Shown here: one piece after another, positions 10,778-21,339 of the stretch
Layout: each line of letters begins with the position of its first letter
How positions within the stretch are numbered: the first letter of the stretch is position 1
Notes under the pieces: model-generated
Database searches by the model: none
The model's input: only the letters and a program-made list of their open reading frames with translations
Told to the model about the DNA's origin: nothing
From: Ornithodoros turicata
Lineage: Eukaryota; Arthropoda; Arachnida; Ixodida; Argasidae
Direction of reading: 5' to 3'
Assembly (NCBI RefSeq): GCF_037126465.1
Contig: NC_088209.1
Span: 12,842,052 to 12,906,051 of the forward strand
DNA: 64,000 nucleotides
Program-made: the position numbers and the translations under genes

Positions 10778-10960
10778 TTACTCCACAGACGAAAGCGTGC
10801 AGGGAAAACGCAATGCATCCTGGACAGGTCCCGGTCGCACGTCATACCAAGCGTCAACGCACACGTGACCTTAAAGATGGCCGCGCCCATGATCGGCGGC
10901 GAAACCGTTTGTGAACAACGCGTTTGTTGTTTCTACGCGACGTTTTGGAAGCCTTTCCGG

Positions 10961-11377
10961 CAGTGGCGTAGCCACGGGGGGGCTAGGGGGGGCTCGAGCC
11001 CCCCCTACCTGCCACGAACCGACCCACACAAATCGTGCAAATCCGAGAACACGACGATCCGTGTGACGATCGCGAAAGTTCTTGCAGTTCATGGCGTCTA
11101 TCTAAGAAGCACTCTTGAATGGTTTTCCCCAAAGTATGAGCTTTCAATATACTTCCAATCTCGTGACACCACCTCATTGGTCATGACAGCCTATACATGT
11201 AATCGTACTGTGAACGTCTAAATAAACTATTTTCGTTCCTTTTTTAATCCTGAGTTTGCAGTGTGCACATGTATGTGTGTGTGTTTCGACACAGGATCAG
11301 CGGGGGGGGGGGGGCGAGTTTTCGTATCGAGCCCTCCCCCCCCCCCCCCCTACCTTGGAGGTCTGGCTACGCCACTG
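10961..11377. mobile_element. non-autonomous hAT element (CAGTGGCGTAGCCA ends)
   Basis: Ends CAGTGGCGTAGCCA and TGGCTACGCCACTG (14-bp perfect TIR) with an exact 8-bp target duplication CTTTCCGG at 10953-10960 and 11378-11385. The CAGTG start, 8-bp duplication and G/C runs next to the ends (10974-11006, 11300-11350) match a widespread arthropod hAT type. The 417-bp interior has no transposase. The inverted paralogue near 59400 lacks it. Confidence 0.93.
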
Positions 11378-11617
11378 CTTTCCGGTCATGGGAACTATTT
11401 TTATCCGATAATCTCGCACGGAAAACGTGCAGTTTTGTACAAAAAAGGCCTCGTACTGTTGACGACTTCCAAAGATGCGATGACGACCGCGCGTTAAGAC
11501 ACACTGGAGCCGATGCTACATACTTAAACTAAGGAGAAATGGGCCACCGTGTCGCGGAGGAAGCACGGTAATGCTGGAAAAATGTGTTAATCTCTCGGCT
11601 TTATGCCGACGGGAATA

Positions 11618-12409
11618 CAACCCTCGATTTATGGACACCCTCGGTTCCCCGAAAAATCGTTCATAAATCGAGGGATTCATAAACGAATGTGATGAATAAT
11701 AAAATAATAATAATAAAATGAATAATCGAAAATTCCGTTAACTGAGTACTATCGAGAAAATAGAACAGTATTTCCGAGTTGGGATTGTGTTTATAATGCC
11801 ATATATTGTGTAATTTTGCTTTTGACCATGCCTTCTGCTGTATCAATCTCACACAGAACAGACGTTAGCGCATTCACACTCTGTTTATTATGCAATACTA
11901 AATTGTTTAATTTTGCTTTGGACCATGCCTTCCGCTGTGTCAATCTTGGAAAGAAGAGATGTCACCACATTCGCACTGAACTGGTCTCTGATTTCCTCCG
12001 GGATTTTTAACCTCCGTTTATTAATCTCGGGGTGATAGTGACCACCTTATTCATCAACTGAGGTCAGGAACACTTGGTCGCACCTTGTGCGACCCCGGAA
12101 AACCCGTTTGTTGTTCGGATTTCGAGGGGTTAAGAACCGAGGGTGCAACACCTGGAAAACGTTTTGTCCGTTCAGGCGTCATTCATAAGACCACGGAATA
12201 ATCCCTTTGAAGGTTTCTGTTGATCTCGGAACGATCCGTTCATAAATTGCAGGCAAAAACGCTGGGCAACTCCTAGTTGGTTCCCAGAAATTCCGTTCAT
12301 TATTCGAATATCGAGGTTCATAAAACGAGGAAAAAAATGAATGGAAAAAGTTTGGTTCCCCGTGCTCGTGTTCATAAAACGAGGGAATTCATAAATCGAA
12401 AGTTGACTG
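11618..12409. mobile_element. degenerate pogo/Tigger-like element
   Basis: TA (11616-11617) then CAACCCTCGATTTATGGA; right end TCATAAATCGAAAGTTGACTG then TA (given as TCATAAATCG and AAAGTTGACTG). Repeated CGATTTATGAA/TTCATAAA-CGAGG motifs lie in both subterminal zones, as in pogo-type elements. Two copies of a 100-bp internal repeat (11811 and 11911, TGACCATGCCTTCTGCTGT-like) read on the minus strand as SKIDTAEGMVQSKIKQFSIA, possibly a transposase tail, but this is uncertain. The right boundary could instead be near 12479. Confidence 0.55.
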
Positions 12410-12584
12410 TAGGAAGGGAGTTGCCTCAGGACAGAAGCCGCCGATATTTCGAACAGAGACTGTTCTTCTTCTGGGACTGTATGTCGACAAGCGGTAAAGC
12501 GACACGTGAACAAAGTCACGTGACCTCAAAATGACGTTTTCTACGAGTGTGAGGGTAGTTACAAAAATGGCGGATAATTATGTC

Positions 12585-13900
12585 ACCCCTGGCGACACCT
12601 AAGGGGGGAAGGGGGCGCTGGCTGCTCCGTCGCGATAGCGCCATCAGTGGCGGTCTTGGAAAACATCCGCCCGTTCTATGCATTCTCAAGTGGAACCGTA
12701 GCTCGCAAACAATGGGGAACCTTTCAGGGGCGCTTAACGACGAGAATGGAGACAACGGAAGCAACCACCGTATCTATAATGTATCTAGCAGAGAACTAGG
12801 ACTCGCGTATGTCTGTATCAAAACACCTGTAAGTGATAGGTACGTGGAGAGGATGGTCATTTAATGTTTCACGAAATCCTGGCTTGCTAGTGAAGACTAT
12901 ACAGGTGCATTTCTCTGACTCCAGCCTCTTGTAACAGCACAGATGTTCTTGACAGAGTCTCGTATTCCTTTCGTCCACTGCGCACATACCTTCACTGAAA
13001 TCAACACCGCGCGTCCGTTTTATCCATACGAATAAACACGTGTGGTTACGACATATACTGTCTGATCCTGTACTGTAGTTTTTCGAGTATCTTATGTTCG
13101 AGACTAAGAACGTTAGAGATCCTCAACGAGGAAGTTATATACGAGTTTTTACCTCGCCTACCGCCGTGGGCGCCGTGGGCGCCGTGGGCAGGACGGTTGT
13201 AAAATGGTAGGTGCGTAAATACTAAACTTTTTGGACAACATAGAAGTTCCATTCTCACTGTGAGACTAGTCAACCAAATCATTACCTCGAAATAAGTTGC
13301 CGTTCGGTCGGTGCATCTGACGGCGATACTGTATCCAGCGTCGTTTCATCGTCACGAAAGTGGCAAGTGCAAATCACTGATCATCTTTCAGGTCATCATT
13401 CAGTTTCATCGAAACTACAGGTTTTCCCGGCGATTTTAATCCAAGTGCCAGCTAAATTAATCCATGCCCCATAAAGTTTGCATGGCACATGGATTAATTT
13501 AGCTGGCACTTGGATTAAAATCAGCGGGAAAACCTGTAGAACGAAAGAAATTGAATATATTCGCTCGTGTTGCGCACACCTCATGCAAGGGCCGAACGCG
13601 CGTCACGAACGCTATATTCGCTGCGTGTATAGTGCCCTCGGTGGTATTGGAAGCACAAAAAATCACGAGAAATGAAACATCTGGTCCCTAATGAAGAGTT
13701 CTTTTTTTTTTTTATGTGCTTGCACAGTTAGTGATGCAGCAGTTCCAGTGTTTGAAAAAAAGAAAAGGACGCTCGTACTTAGGCATGTAAACAAAGCTGC
13801 CTACCCGGCGGTTATCATGCCAGGCACTTTCTCCGGGGGACCGCATCGCGGCGCGACCAGTTTGTCACATAGTCCCCATATGTACGCGACAGCTGACACT
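12585..13900 (+). repeat. 1.3-kb duplicated block, partner 54015-55260
   Basis: Starts GCGACACCTAAG and shares long segments with 54015-55260 in the same orientation: CCCGTTCTATGCATTCTCAA, GTCCGTTTTATCCATAC, ATCTGGTCCCTAATGAAGAG and CCGCATCGCGGCG. A frame here reads PPVLCILKWNRS and is echoed in the partner with frame breaks, so I do not call it a gene. This copy contains a Tc1-type insertion (13418-13536) absent from the partner. A GCCGTGGGC triplicate lies at 13163-13190. Confidence 0.78.
13418..13536. mobile_element. 119-bp foldback MITE, Tc1/mariner type, copy 1
   Basis: An almost perfect palindrome beginning CAGGTTTTCCCGGCGATTTT, flanked by TA (13416-13417 and 13537-13538). The paralogous site near 54930 reads GAAACTAGAACAAAAG, i.e. 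the same flank with a single TA, directly demonstrating insertion with TA duplication. It is too short to encode anything; a trans-acting Tc1/mariner transposase is inferred. Confidence 0.97.
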
Positions 13901-14274
13901 CGCACACCTTGTAAGTTGACGGCGGCTTCCGATTGGTTGATGGATATCACCCCCGACGCGATAAATGCCCCCCCAACTGTGTTTGTTTTGATAGATCATG
14001 TATCGAACGCAACGTATCGACCGCGTGACATAGCAGCGTGACAGCTAACCCATGTAACGATAGCCAGTCGTGGAGACTGCATTGCATCAAAGTAGTTATT
14101 TGACAGTTGCCTTTTTAAGAAAAAAAAAAGCTGAATATACGTGATATTTTCGAGTACACATAAACAAGCCCCCGCCACAACATCCGGTGCCACGAAGACT
14201 TCCGGTCCTTCCGCGACTATAAGGACGTTCGGAACCAGTCGCCATGCAGAATTATATCTTTCGCTTCCCTCATT

Positions 14275-14330
14275 TGAAAACGGGAGGCGTACGCCTTTTT
14301 GTGGCAAATTGCCACAAAAAGGCGCCTACG
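14275..14330. repeat. core fragment of MITE family A
   Basis: GAAAACGGGAGGCGTACGCC, then TTTTTGTGGCAAATTGCCAC and AAAAAGGCGCC form a small hairpin matching the centre of the family A MITEs. The outer arms are missing. Confidence 0.6.
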
Positions 14331-14523
14331 ACCCTCTCTCTCCTCAAAGCAGAAGCGATATGCTACGGGGCCCCCACTGTGTACTCTGTATGGCAAATAC
14401 TAATAAGAAAATTGAATTGAAATTGAATTGATAACCGTATCAATCGGCACAGTGGTTGGCGCAGAGCGCGTTTGCGGGGCAACTGGATGTCGTTGCGGCA
14501 CCAAACCGGAAGCGATGAAAACC

Positions 14524-14665
14524 CATCTGTACTGTCCAGTACATACTGGTACATACATCTGTACTGTCCAGTACATACTGGTACATACATCTGTACTGTC
14601 CAGTACATACTGGTACATACATCTGTACTGTCCAGTACATGTTGAAACTTGTACTGTCCAGTCAT
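14524..14665. repeat. 32-bp tandem repeat, about 4 copies
   Basis: Unit CATCTGTACTGTCCAGTACA followed by TACTGGTACATA, starting at 14524, 14556, 14588 and 14620 with near-perfect identity; the last copies decay after 14640. Each unit contains the palindromes GTACTGTCCAGTAC and CCAGTACATACTGG-like arms. Overlapping open frames on both strands (for example repeated YWTVQM on the minus strand) are a by-product of the repeat. Confidence 0.96.
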
Positions 14666-14756
14666 AGCTTTTTACTGTATTATAAACACAAAGTTTCCCC
14701 TAGCAGCACGATGTCAGTTATCCTATGGGAGCGTGTCAAATGACAAAACTCGCGGA

Positions 14757-15036
14757 ATAGAACTCTACCCGAGAAACGCCATCATGACGTTGGTAGACAG
14801 ACTGAAACCGAAACAAATCGGGAGGGAAGGGCTGAGTTCCACAAATGGGCACCTGTTCCCTGCCTCCAATTGAAAGAAAAGTAGGACCGAAGGTCGCGAC
14901 CCTTTCAGGGACTATCTAATCCCCTCAGGACCGTGATTTTCAGGTGCTACCTTGTTCGCCCCCTTCCTTCGAGCGTAGTTCAACTCTTCCAGATTGGTGG
15001 CGGTATGACGTCATTTGTTTACAAAGAGGGAGAGGT
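14757..15036. mobile_element. TA-flanked TIR family C, copy 1
   Basis: AATAGAACTCTACCCGAGAA at the left and GGGAGAGGTCTATT at the right form imperfect inverted ends next to TA. Internally it matches 34085-34375: GACGTTGGTAGACAGACTGA, AGTAGGACCGAAGGTCGCG and GACGTCATTTGTTTACAA. A third relative is at 52604-52992. No ORF of interest. Confidence 0.72.
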
Positions 15037-15173
15037 CTATTCCTGTTTGGGAAAAACGATTGGGCGTCGAACTATCCAAGGCACCTAATGCGTGGAAAAT
15101 ATCGCGATACCTGAGTAGAATAGCTGTTACATTCTACAGATACTTCATTCTACAGAACAAGAAGCTCTAACTA

Positions 15174-15271
15174 CAGGTCTTCCCGGCGATTTTAATCCAA
15201 GTGCCAGCTAAATTAATCCATGACCCATAAAGTTTGCATGGCACATGGATTAAAATCGGCGGGAAAACCTG
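15174..15271. mobile_element. foldback MITE, Tc1/mariner type, copy 2
   Basis: 98-bp copy of the element at 13418, flanked by TA (15172-15173 and 15272-15273). It keeps the left arm in full but the right arm lacks about 20 bp (AATTTAGCTGGCACTT region), making the hairpin asymmetric. Confidence 0.95.
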
Positions 15272-15656
15272 TAGTTGGAAGTTACTTTTGTAGAAAGTAT
15301 CCAGTTACAGTTACACGTCACATATAAGTTACTACCCAAGACCGGTCATACTATATTGAACAGGGTGCACATGTGCCTTGGTGCCTCAAAGAAATATAGG
15401 CAGGCGTCATTCGGGCTGGTTCGGGCTCTCGGCATTCGTATTGGCGACCCAATTGTTCTTTGGCGCTCGAAACCACTTGGGGACCCTTATTCTGATACTG
15501 TTCTTATAGGCAGTTTCAGAATGGGATCCCCGAGAGCTTGGAGACATCAAACAGATGGAAAGTCGTCGCAGCGCATTGCACAAACCGCGTTGTTGGTTCT
15601 GGACGTGCGCAGTTTACGGCCCCTTACTTCTTTGGAGCACTTGGGCGTGGTAAAAC

Positions 15657-16201
15657 CAGGGATCGGAACCGGTATTTTTTTCGGTTCGGTTCGGGTTCGG
15701 GTTCACGCATATTGGTTCGGTTCGGGTTTAGCTCCGCTGAACCGAAATTATCAGCTTGAACCGGTTCAGGTATATCGGTTCGGTTCGGGTTCGGCTCAGG
15801 GAGAACCGACCAGCCCCGCACATACACAGACAAAAAAAATTATGTCAGCGGTCGGGGCACTTATAGGGATTGGAACAGTTACTTTTTTCGGCCTCGGTTT
15901 AACCGATCCACGGGCAGTAATTTTGCTCCATGCAAGCAAGCTTACGCTCACCGTACACGATTGTAAGAGAAAGGTGTGAGATAACCGTTCAGGTGAGCAA
16001 AAAAAAGGTCGGTCAGTAGTAAAATTAATTCACCTCTGAACCGATTCCCGAACCGGTAACCGTATCAATTTTTTCGGTTCAGTTTCGGTTCGGCTCAGGA
16101 CAAGCAAAAAAATCGTTCGGGTTCGGTTCGGTTCGGGTTCGTCAGAAAATAACGGTTTTTTCCGGTTTTCGGTTCGGGTTCAGTTTCGGTTCCGATCCCT
16201 G
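15657..16201. mobile_element. hAT element with GGTTCGG-repeat interior
   Basis: Ends CAGGGATCGGAACCG and its mirror CGGTTCCGATCCCTG (15-bp TIR) with exact 8-bp duplication GGTAAAAC (15649-15656, 16202-16209). The interior is built from variants of GGTTCGGGTTCGG, giving pseudo-proline-rich frames (EPNPNR) on the minus strand that I reject as protein. Related fragments occur at 24225-24300 and 25640-26081. Confidence 0.96.
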
Positions 16202-16371
16202 GGTAAAACTGCACGATACATGTAACACGATAAGTATGTGTAACTTCATGAAAAATGTAAGAAATTTAGCCTGAAAAGAGGGCCTCCAATGTAGCTCATC
16301 CGCACTCAGCCCTATAAACGAAGAGAGCAGTAATCTTCATAAATCGCCCACAGGTAAATATCTTAGTTTAA

Positions 16372-16933
16372 AGGAGTACAGAGGGCCATCCAAAAAAAAA
16401 TTCAGATTAAGACATCTGATGAAAGTGTGTGTGTCATTATACCGAATAGCGCGAAAGGTTTTGATGTGTGCAATTTGTTTCCCAGAAAAAAATCACATAA
16501 ACGTAGCTCCGCGCCTTCACCCTTAACTCGCCACTCCAGCTATAACGAGGATGAGGAGGTATGATGGCACGTCACCGATGACGGCATAAGGAGACTCGTT
16601 CTGGTTTGCCGATCAGTGGGGGTCAGCGCATTGTTCCTTTGCCGCCGTAAACCTGTTTTGCCAGTTTTCCCGGAGAATTGGGGATACAAGGAGCGCCCGA
16701 AGCATTACCGAGCAAGGAGAAAGGCTTTATCAGAACCCCGAACAGCCGAGTAGCAGACGACAGCGGAGTAGCAGACAACATTTTTCTAGGCCAATCAGCG
16801 AGCGTTCTCCTTATAGCGTCAGCGCGAGGTTCCAGGCAGATCACAGGCTGGTACTGCTCTTCACCACCGCTGCGCACGGTCGCTTTTTGCGGCATATTTT
16901 AAACTGGGTGTTAAAAATGACTTCTGTGCTACT
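16372..16933. mobile_element. TTAA-flanked element, long family, copy 1
   Basis: TTAA (16368-16371), AGGAGTACAGAGG at the left and CTTCTGTGCTACT then TTAA (16934-16937) at the right. About 95% similar by eye to 22029-22681 and 57210-57844 but lacking a 90-bp internal segment (TTTCTGCGATAATTATGACT region). A minus-strand frame of 90 codons (16623-16895, starting MPQKATVRSGGEEQYQPVIC) is conserved in the other copies. No known domain. Confidence 0.87.
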
Positions 16934-16939
16934 TTAAAA

Positions 16940-18375
16940 GTATCTGACGTCACGTCGCCGCCATACTGTATAGGTCCCTCGAAGTTATGTTCCCGCATTC
17001 GTTCGCTGTCATATGCTTTTTGGATGACTATTAACGTCGAAAACATGGAAATTACTTGGACGTGCTACAAATCACACAGCACAATAACTTTGAAACGCCA
17101 AATATACGGAGAGTGCGACATGGGTGACGGCTTGGATGGGACTTACAATATGGCGACCGACGGCAGCACATCTGCCTACTAGCGACAGTGGCTTATCTCC
17201 TACGGATGACGTCGTGTGAGTGGTTAACCCTACTGGATTGGATCCAATGCTCCTGGAGAGGTTGACCCGTTACACGATAGGTGGCGCTTCGGGCATGTCC
17301 AATGGCCATTGGTTTCAATAATCATAGAAGACTGCCTGTGCGACGGAAGTATATAACGTAACGTTTTCGCCACGGGTATCCGTAATGCACCTGATGAAAA
17401 TGCTCAGACATATTCAATAGCTCGGATGCATCTCATTGCGTCCTACTGTCAAGTTATCCACGTTCACAACGTTATCTAACCCCATCCATGTTCCTGTAGG
17501 TGTATTTTTCGCCTGCCCCGAAGCTCTATTACCCCAGTGTGTTTCTCCACAAAGAAAATCTCTGAAACAACGGGGTTCTCCAAATTGACCATTTTCGTAG
17601 AGCTCAAAACCGACCACGAGAGCTCGGAAAAACTTCGTTCCATCTGTTGCGCGCCGTCGGTTTCTCACGCTCTTTCATTCTCATCAGCCGTCGGGCATCG
17701 GAGTGCGCAAACAGCGTTAACTTCGCAGGGGCTCCAACGTGGACCTGGATGGCACAATGAATAAATGGAGAGGTACTTTTGTGATAGACGCAGCGCAAAA
17801 TGTGCACGCGATGCAACATCCACGTTAGCTTTCTTTCGCGAGGAAGAAAAAAAAAAAAAAAAGTAGCGCAAAAATAGCGGATTTTCTGGGCTTTTGTCGC
17901 TCCACTTCACTGCTGCTCTTAAGGGAGGATTTTGATTCATCCCGATGGGGAAAATGTGAAGCGAAAGTCTTCTCAATTCCTGAAAACGGAACTAACAATC
18001 GCATAAGTATAATCCTGTAATGCGATGGTTGCTCCGATCGTAACACACACAGGTATATAACGATAACACTATGAAATAGAACGTGTCTAACAATACACAC
18101 TTGGATACACACTGACAATGCATTGTCGATTGGAACAAACAAAAGCCCGCACGCCACGTTCGTAAAGATCTACGCCAACGAGTTCAGCCAATTCGCCACG
18201 GACTATACGACGTTGTCGCTGTAGAAATCTTGCCCATTCTTAAGGGAGCATGCAAGACACCTCCTTTTGCGTTGTTTGTTTGTTTGGTTGTTTCACCGCG
18301 TAGTATACGAACATGCTGCCTCGAGGAACTGTCACGCAAAACACAGGTTATTTTGGGAAGCGCGCATTTCCCGAC
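16940..18375. other. no gene recognised
   Basis: Short open frames on both strands. A poly(A)-like run at 17846-17862. No motif or paired repeat recognised. Confidence 0.4.
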
Positions 18376-18379
18376 AAAA

Positions 18380-19030
18380 TTATTCTATGGGAGCTGCTCG
18401 TCGACGTGACGTAACAATTAAGAGTCAGCCAATCAGGATAGTGTTTTCAGCGGCCGTGCCCAATCACGAACGTGATTTCAGCGGTGGTGGCCATGGAGAA
18501 GAACCACCGTCGTCTGAGACCAGCTCCCGTGGCTCAGTGGTTAGCGTGCTGGCCATGTCACGTCGAGACTGGGAGGTACCCGGGTTCGAATCCCGGTGCC
18601 GGCTGTGCTGTCTTGGGTTTTTCCTGGGTTTTCCTCGGACGCTCTCAGACATATGGCGGCACAGTGCCCTTAGAAGTCGGCCCAGGACGCACATTCCCCC
18701 AAGGCGTCAGTCGTGACGTTGCCCACATAAGTGAGGCCGACACCGGCAAGCCCTTTCACCATCACCACCACCGTCGTCTGAGAGTTGCGATTGAACGTTT
18801 CTCGCGTATTAAATGGGAAAACTTGGAAATAGAGCGCAAAACGGTCTCAATCTTTCTCAAAACTGATTTTTTTTTAAAGGAGATTGCACTTTTTGTCTAA
18901 ATATTTAGGTCTGCGGGTTCCAGGTGAGCTGCAATCATTTGCGGGTTCTTGAATTCGCAGAACGGTGAATCGAACTGAACTCTTAATTGAAAGAGGGAGA
19001 AGAGGCAATGCGCAGGCTTTCTCTATCTAT
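18380..19030 (-). repeat. dispersed repeat interrupted by a SINE; paralogues at 53.0 and 59.6-59.96 kb
   Basis: The reverse complement matches 59610-59960. Shared strings are GTCAGCCAATCAGGA, CAATCACGAACGTG, AAAACTTGGAAATA, GCACTTTTTGTCTAAATATT and TTCTTGAATTCGCAGAACGG. A shorter relative is at 53000-53225. The 59-kb copy has no SINE at the equivalent position, giving an empty site. Confidence 0.7.
18520..18766 (+). mobile_element. tRNA-derived SINE, tail type B
   Basis: A box TGGCTCAGTGG (18530-18540), B box GGTTCGAATCC (18593-18603). The core GGGTTTTTCCTGGGTTTTCC is shared with the other SINEs. The tail CGTGACGTTGCCCACAT... ends in (CACCAT)-type repeats. A perfect 17-bp duplication, ACCACCGTCGTCTGAGA, flanks it (18503-18519, 18767-18783). 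The paralogous site at 59.83 kb is empty. Non-coding. Confidence 0.96.
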
Positions 19031-19039
19031 AGGTGGTGT

Positions 19040-19575
19040 TGGCACAGCGGCTCCGATCTCTCCCAGCTCCTTCTCGTCCGTGCAGACGTCATAGCGGCGG
19101 AGCACTTTTATTGGCGCAGGAGGAGGCGAGGCGGCGGGTCGACTGCTCTACTTCTGACAGCAGACGGGAGCGTCAAATACAACCGTTAAAAAAGAAAGAA
19201 AAAGGCGCGTGCTTCACGATTGGCCGACTGACATGACGTCGCCAGACTGGTTTCCAGGCGTAGAAATCATGAGGCGAGAGGCTAGAACAAAAGCTGAGAG
19301 AGATGGAGAGAGAGCAATGGAGGAGAGCGAAGGACTTGTATGGAGTATGGAGGCGATCTCCCCTCAGCGTTGAAGTCTAGGAGGCGCCATGATCGATAGT
19401 GGATTCGACCAGAGCTTTCCACGCGTGAATCCAATCCAAGTCGTGTTTTCTTCCGCGTGTGAAGTTGGTTTCTTTTGTGTTCTGTCGTCGTGTGTGCTTG
19501 CCTTGCATTGCTTCCTCTTCCGTAGGGAATGCGCACAGAGCTTGTGGTGGATACCAGTCGCAACTTGTTAAGCCT
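19040..19575. other. no gene recognised
   Basis: Purine-rich around 19280-19340 (GAGAGATGGAGAGAGAGC). Several short open frames, none recognisable. Confidence 0.4.
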
Positions 19576-19581
19576 GCCGTA

Positions 19582-19981
19582 TACAGGGTGGGTGCTCTAA
19601 AAGGTCAGTCACATTTTCGTGCAATATGTCATACCTCCTTTGCGCGACGATTCCTTGATGCATAGACTTCCTCTGCCTCACAGTAAAGAATTTGTCAGAG
19701 AAACATAGGAAAACATTGCGGTTACCAAGCACTGTGTAACAAAATAATTACGACCACGCAAACTTTCGTCTCCATCCATCGGTCTAGCGCGTATGAAATA
19801 CATGAAGACGAAAGTTTGCGTGGCCGTATTTATTTTGTTATCTAGTGTCTGGTAACTACAATTTTTTCGTAGGTTTCTCTGGCATAAATTATTCACTGTG
19901 TGGCAGCAGAAGTCTGTCTGTCAAGTAGGCATAGCGTCATGCACGAAAACGTGACGTATCTTTTATAGCACCTACCCTGTA
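19582..19981. mobile_element. mariner-type foldback element
   Basis: Ends TACAGGGTGGGTGCTCTA and the mirror TATAGCACCTACCCTGTA, embedded in TATA on both sides. The arms pair again internally (ACCACGCAAACTTTCGTCT with AGACGAAAGTTTGCGTGG), so most of the 400 bp folds back. TACAGGGTG ends and TA flanks suggest mariner mobilisation. Non-autonomous. Confidence 0.87.
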
Positions 19982-19989
19982 TACATATC

Positions 19990-20540
19990 ACCGCTCATAT
20001 ATCGCATCATATACCTGTATCACTGCCGCTCACTTGCTGAGATACCCTTCTTCGTTAGGTTTCCAGTATTATGAGAGTTCTATGGTAACAGGGGAAACAG
20101 TTTTTCTGAATCGCGTGATTGAAAGGTCTCCTACAAAGGTAGCGTACTGTATTCGTACTTTTTGTGTAAGTGATGTTTCCAGGGCCTTGTGATCATACTC
20201 TTTCTTTTTTTACGCTTCCGAAGCTCTTTTAAGAGGTCTGAGGCATTGGAACTCTGAGAGGATTTTCCGTGACACTACCATCTTCAGTCTCGTATTTGTT
20301 CAGCAGGTCTCGACACACCTGCACTCGGTGGACTGTTCTTCTCTTCCTGCGTAAAGTCCCATGGTACGCAGCCCGTATACAAAGTGTTCAATATCCCAAG
20401 CTACACAACATCGACCGTCTCCAATGCGTCGTAAACAGCCAAAAGCTTCTGACACAATCCCCTGATTGTAACCCGCTTGTCTGTTGGGATGAGTTGGCCC
20501 GATTGATCGAAGCTCTCTTCATTTCCTGAAGCGAAAGCGG
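19990..20540. other. no gene recognised
   Basis: An 86-codon frame (20269-20529) contains no motif I recognise. No repeat partner seen. Confidence 0.35.
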
Positions 20541-20544
20541 CGCC

Positions 20545-20799
20545 CACTCCTAAAAATGATGTTCACCACATAGCATCACGCTCCTAGCCAACCATCATCC
20601 CAAATGACGTCGTTCTTTCGTCTATTTGCTGTAATCGGGAGGGGGGGGGGGCATCTTTTTGTGGCATTATGCAGTTCATATTTGCCACAAAACATGGCGT
20701 ACGGCCCCCGTTTTCATCAAATCGAGGGAGAGAACGTTGTCATTCCGGACGATGGTTGGCTCCGAACGTGTCATGCGATGAAGCTGCGTTTTTAGAGTG
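20545..20799. mobile_element. MITE family A, copy 6, diverged
   Basis: CACTCCTAAAAATGATGTTC to TTTTTAGAGTG, with CCTAGCCAACCATCATCCC and GATGGTTGGCT arms. A G-run (20642-20651) has expanded in the centre. The flanking TA is no longer visible on either side. Confidence 0.78.
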
Positions 20800-20805
20800 C
20801 ATGTG

Positions 20806-21337
20806 CACTCTAAGAAAAAAAGGAGTAAAATGGGGAGTAATTGCAGCTTCTACTCCCCTAGTCTGCAATTACTCCCCATTTTAGTCCCCTAACCCAACAT
20901 TTAGTCCCGACGTTTGCTCCCCAGGACTGAAAATTGTCACTAAACTTCGCGAATGGTCTCCTGAATGCAAAAGTCTACGTAAATATGTGCGCTTGGTCAA
21001 TTTGAACGACATAAGGCTGTATAACTCAGACAACGTAGCAATTTTCCAGCCACACAGAGTAAGAAACAGTTAGCGCATCTTTCTTCGCAAATTGTGCCCT
21101 AGTATGGGGCAAGATTTTATATCACTCGATATATCACGGTTGACGGTTTGCTTCAAAGTATCTTCATGCGTGCGCACCAATTATGTACCTGGGACTCTTA
21201 CAAAAGCGCGTGAAATGCGGTCTTCACTCTGTGACATTCATTTACTCCCGTGCATTTACTCCCAAAAGGGACTATTTTTTGTGGCAATGCAATTACTCCC
21301 CAAAAGGCGTAAAAGTACTCCTTTTTTTCTTAGAGTG
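20806..21337. mobile_element. CACTCTAAG-ended TIR element
   Basis: Perfect 22-bp inverted ends beginning CACTCTAAGAAAAAAAGGAG. Subterminal repeats of ATTACTCCCC/GGGGAGTAAT lie in both arms. 532 bp, no credible transposase. The TIR type resembles the family B MITE at 5379, so a Tc1/mariner link is likely, although the flanks are TG rather than TA. It abuts family A copy 6 with six intervening bases. Confidence 0.87.
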
Positions 21338-21339
21338 TG

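Larger units (their letters stand above)
10778..12600 (-). repeat. long dispersed repeat broken by two insertions; inverted paralogue at 59.03-59.62 kb
   Basis: Blocks 10800-10960, 11386-11610 and 12478-12595 match, in order, the reverse complement of about 59030-59610. Shared strings include CAATGCATCCTGGACAGGT/its mirror, ACGTTTTGGA, ATCGGATAAAAATA-type segments, GATGACGACCGCGCGTTAAG and GACCTCAAAATGACGTTTTC. The interruptions here are a hAT (10961-11377) and a pogo-like element (from 11618). The paralogue lacks both. Confidence 0.72.

Noticed and set aside
10655..11221. 188-codon frame
   Set aside because: Spans a dispersed repeat, a second repeat and a hAT end; the frame is not kept in the 41.7-kb or 59-kb paralogues.
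14363..14665. Repetitive YWTVQM / VLDSTDV peptides on the minus strand
   Set aside because: All frames stay open because the 32-bp unit lacks stops; no independent coding evidence.
15624..15833. Minus-strand EPNPNR-repeat peptide
   Set aside because: A direct consequence of the GGTTCGGGTTCGG repeat; no other coding evidence.
15275..15979. 234-codon open frame, the longest in the window
   Set aside because: It begins inside the right arm of a foldback MITE, runs through unique DNA and ends inside a hAT full of GGTTCGGG repeats. A frame crossing three unrelated units is not a gene.
18520..18610. Functional tRNA gene
   Set aside because: A and B boxes are good but the cloverleaf does not close and the sequence continues into a SINE core with target duplications.
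18472..18900. 142-codon frame with HHHHHH
   Set aside because: The histidine run is the (CAC)n tail of a SINE; the frame crosses the insertion boundaries.
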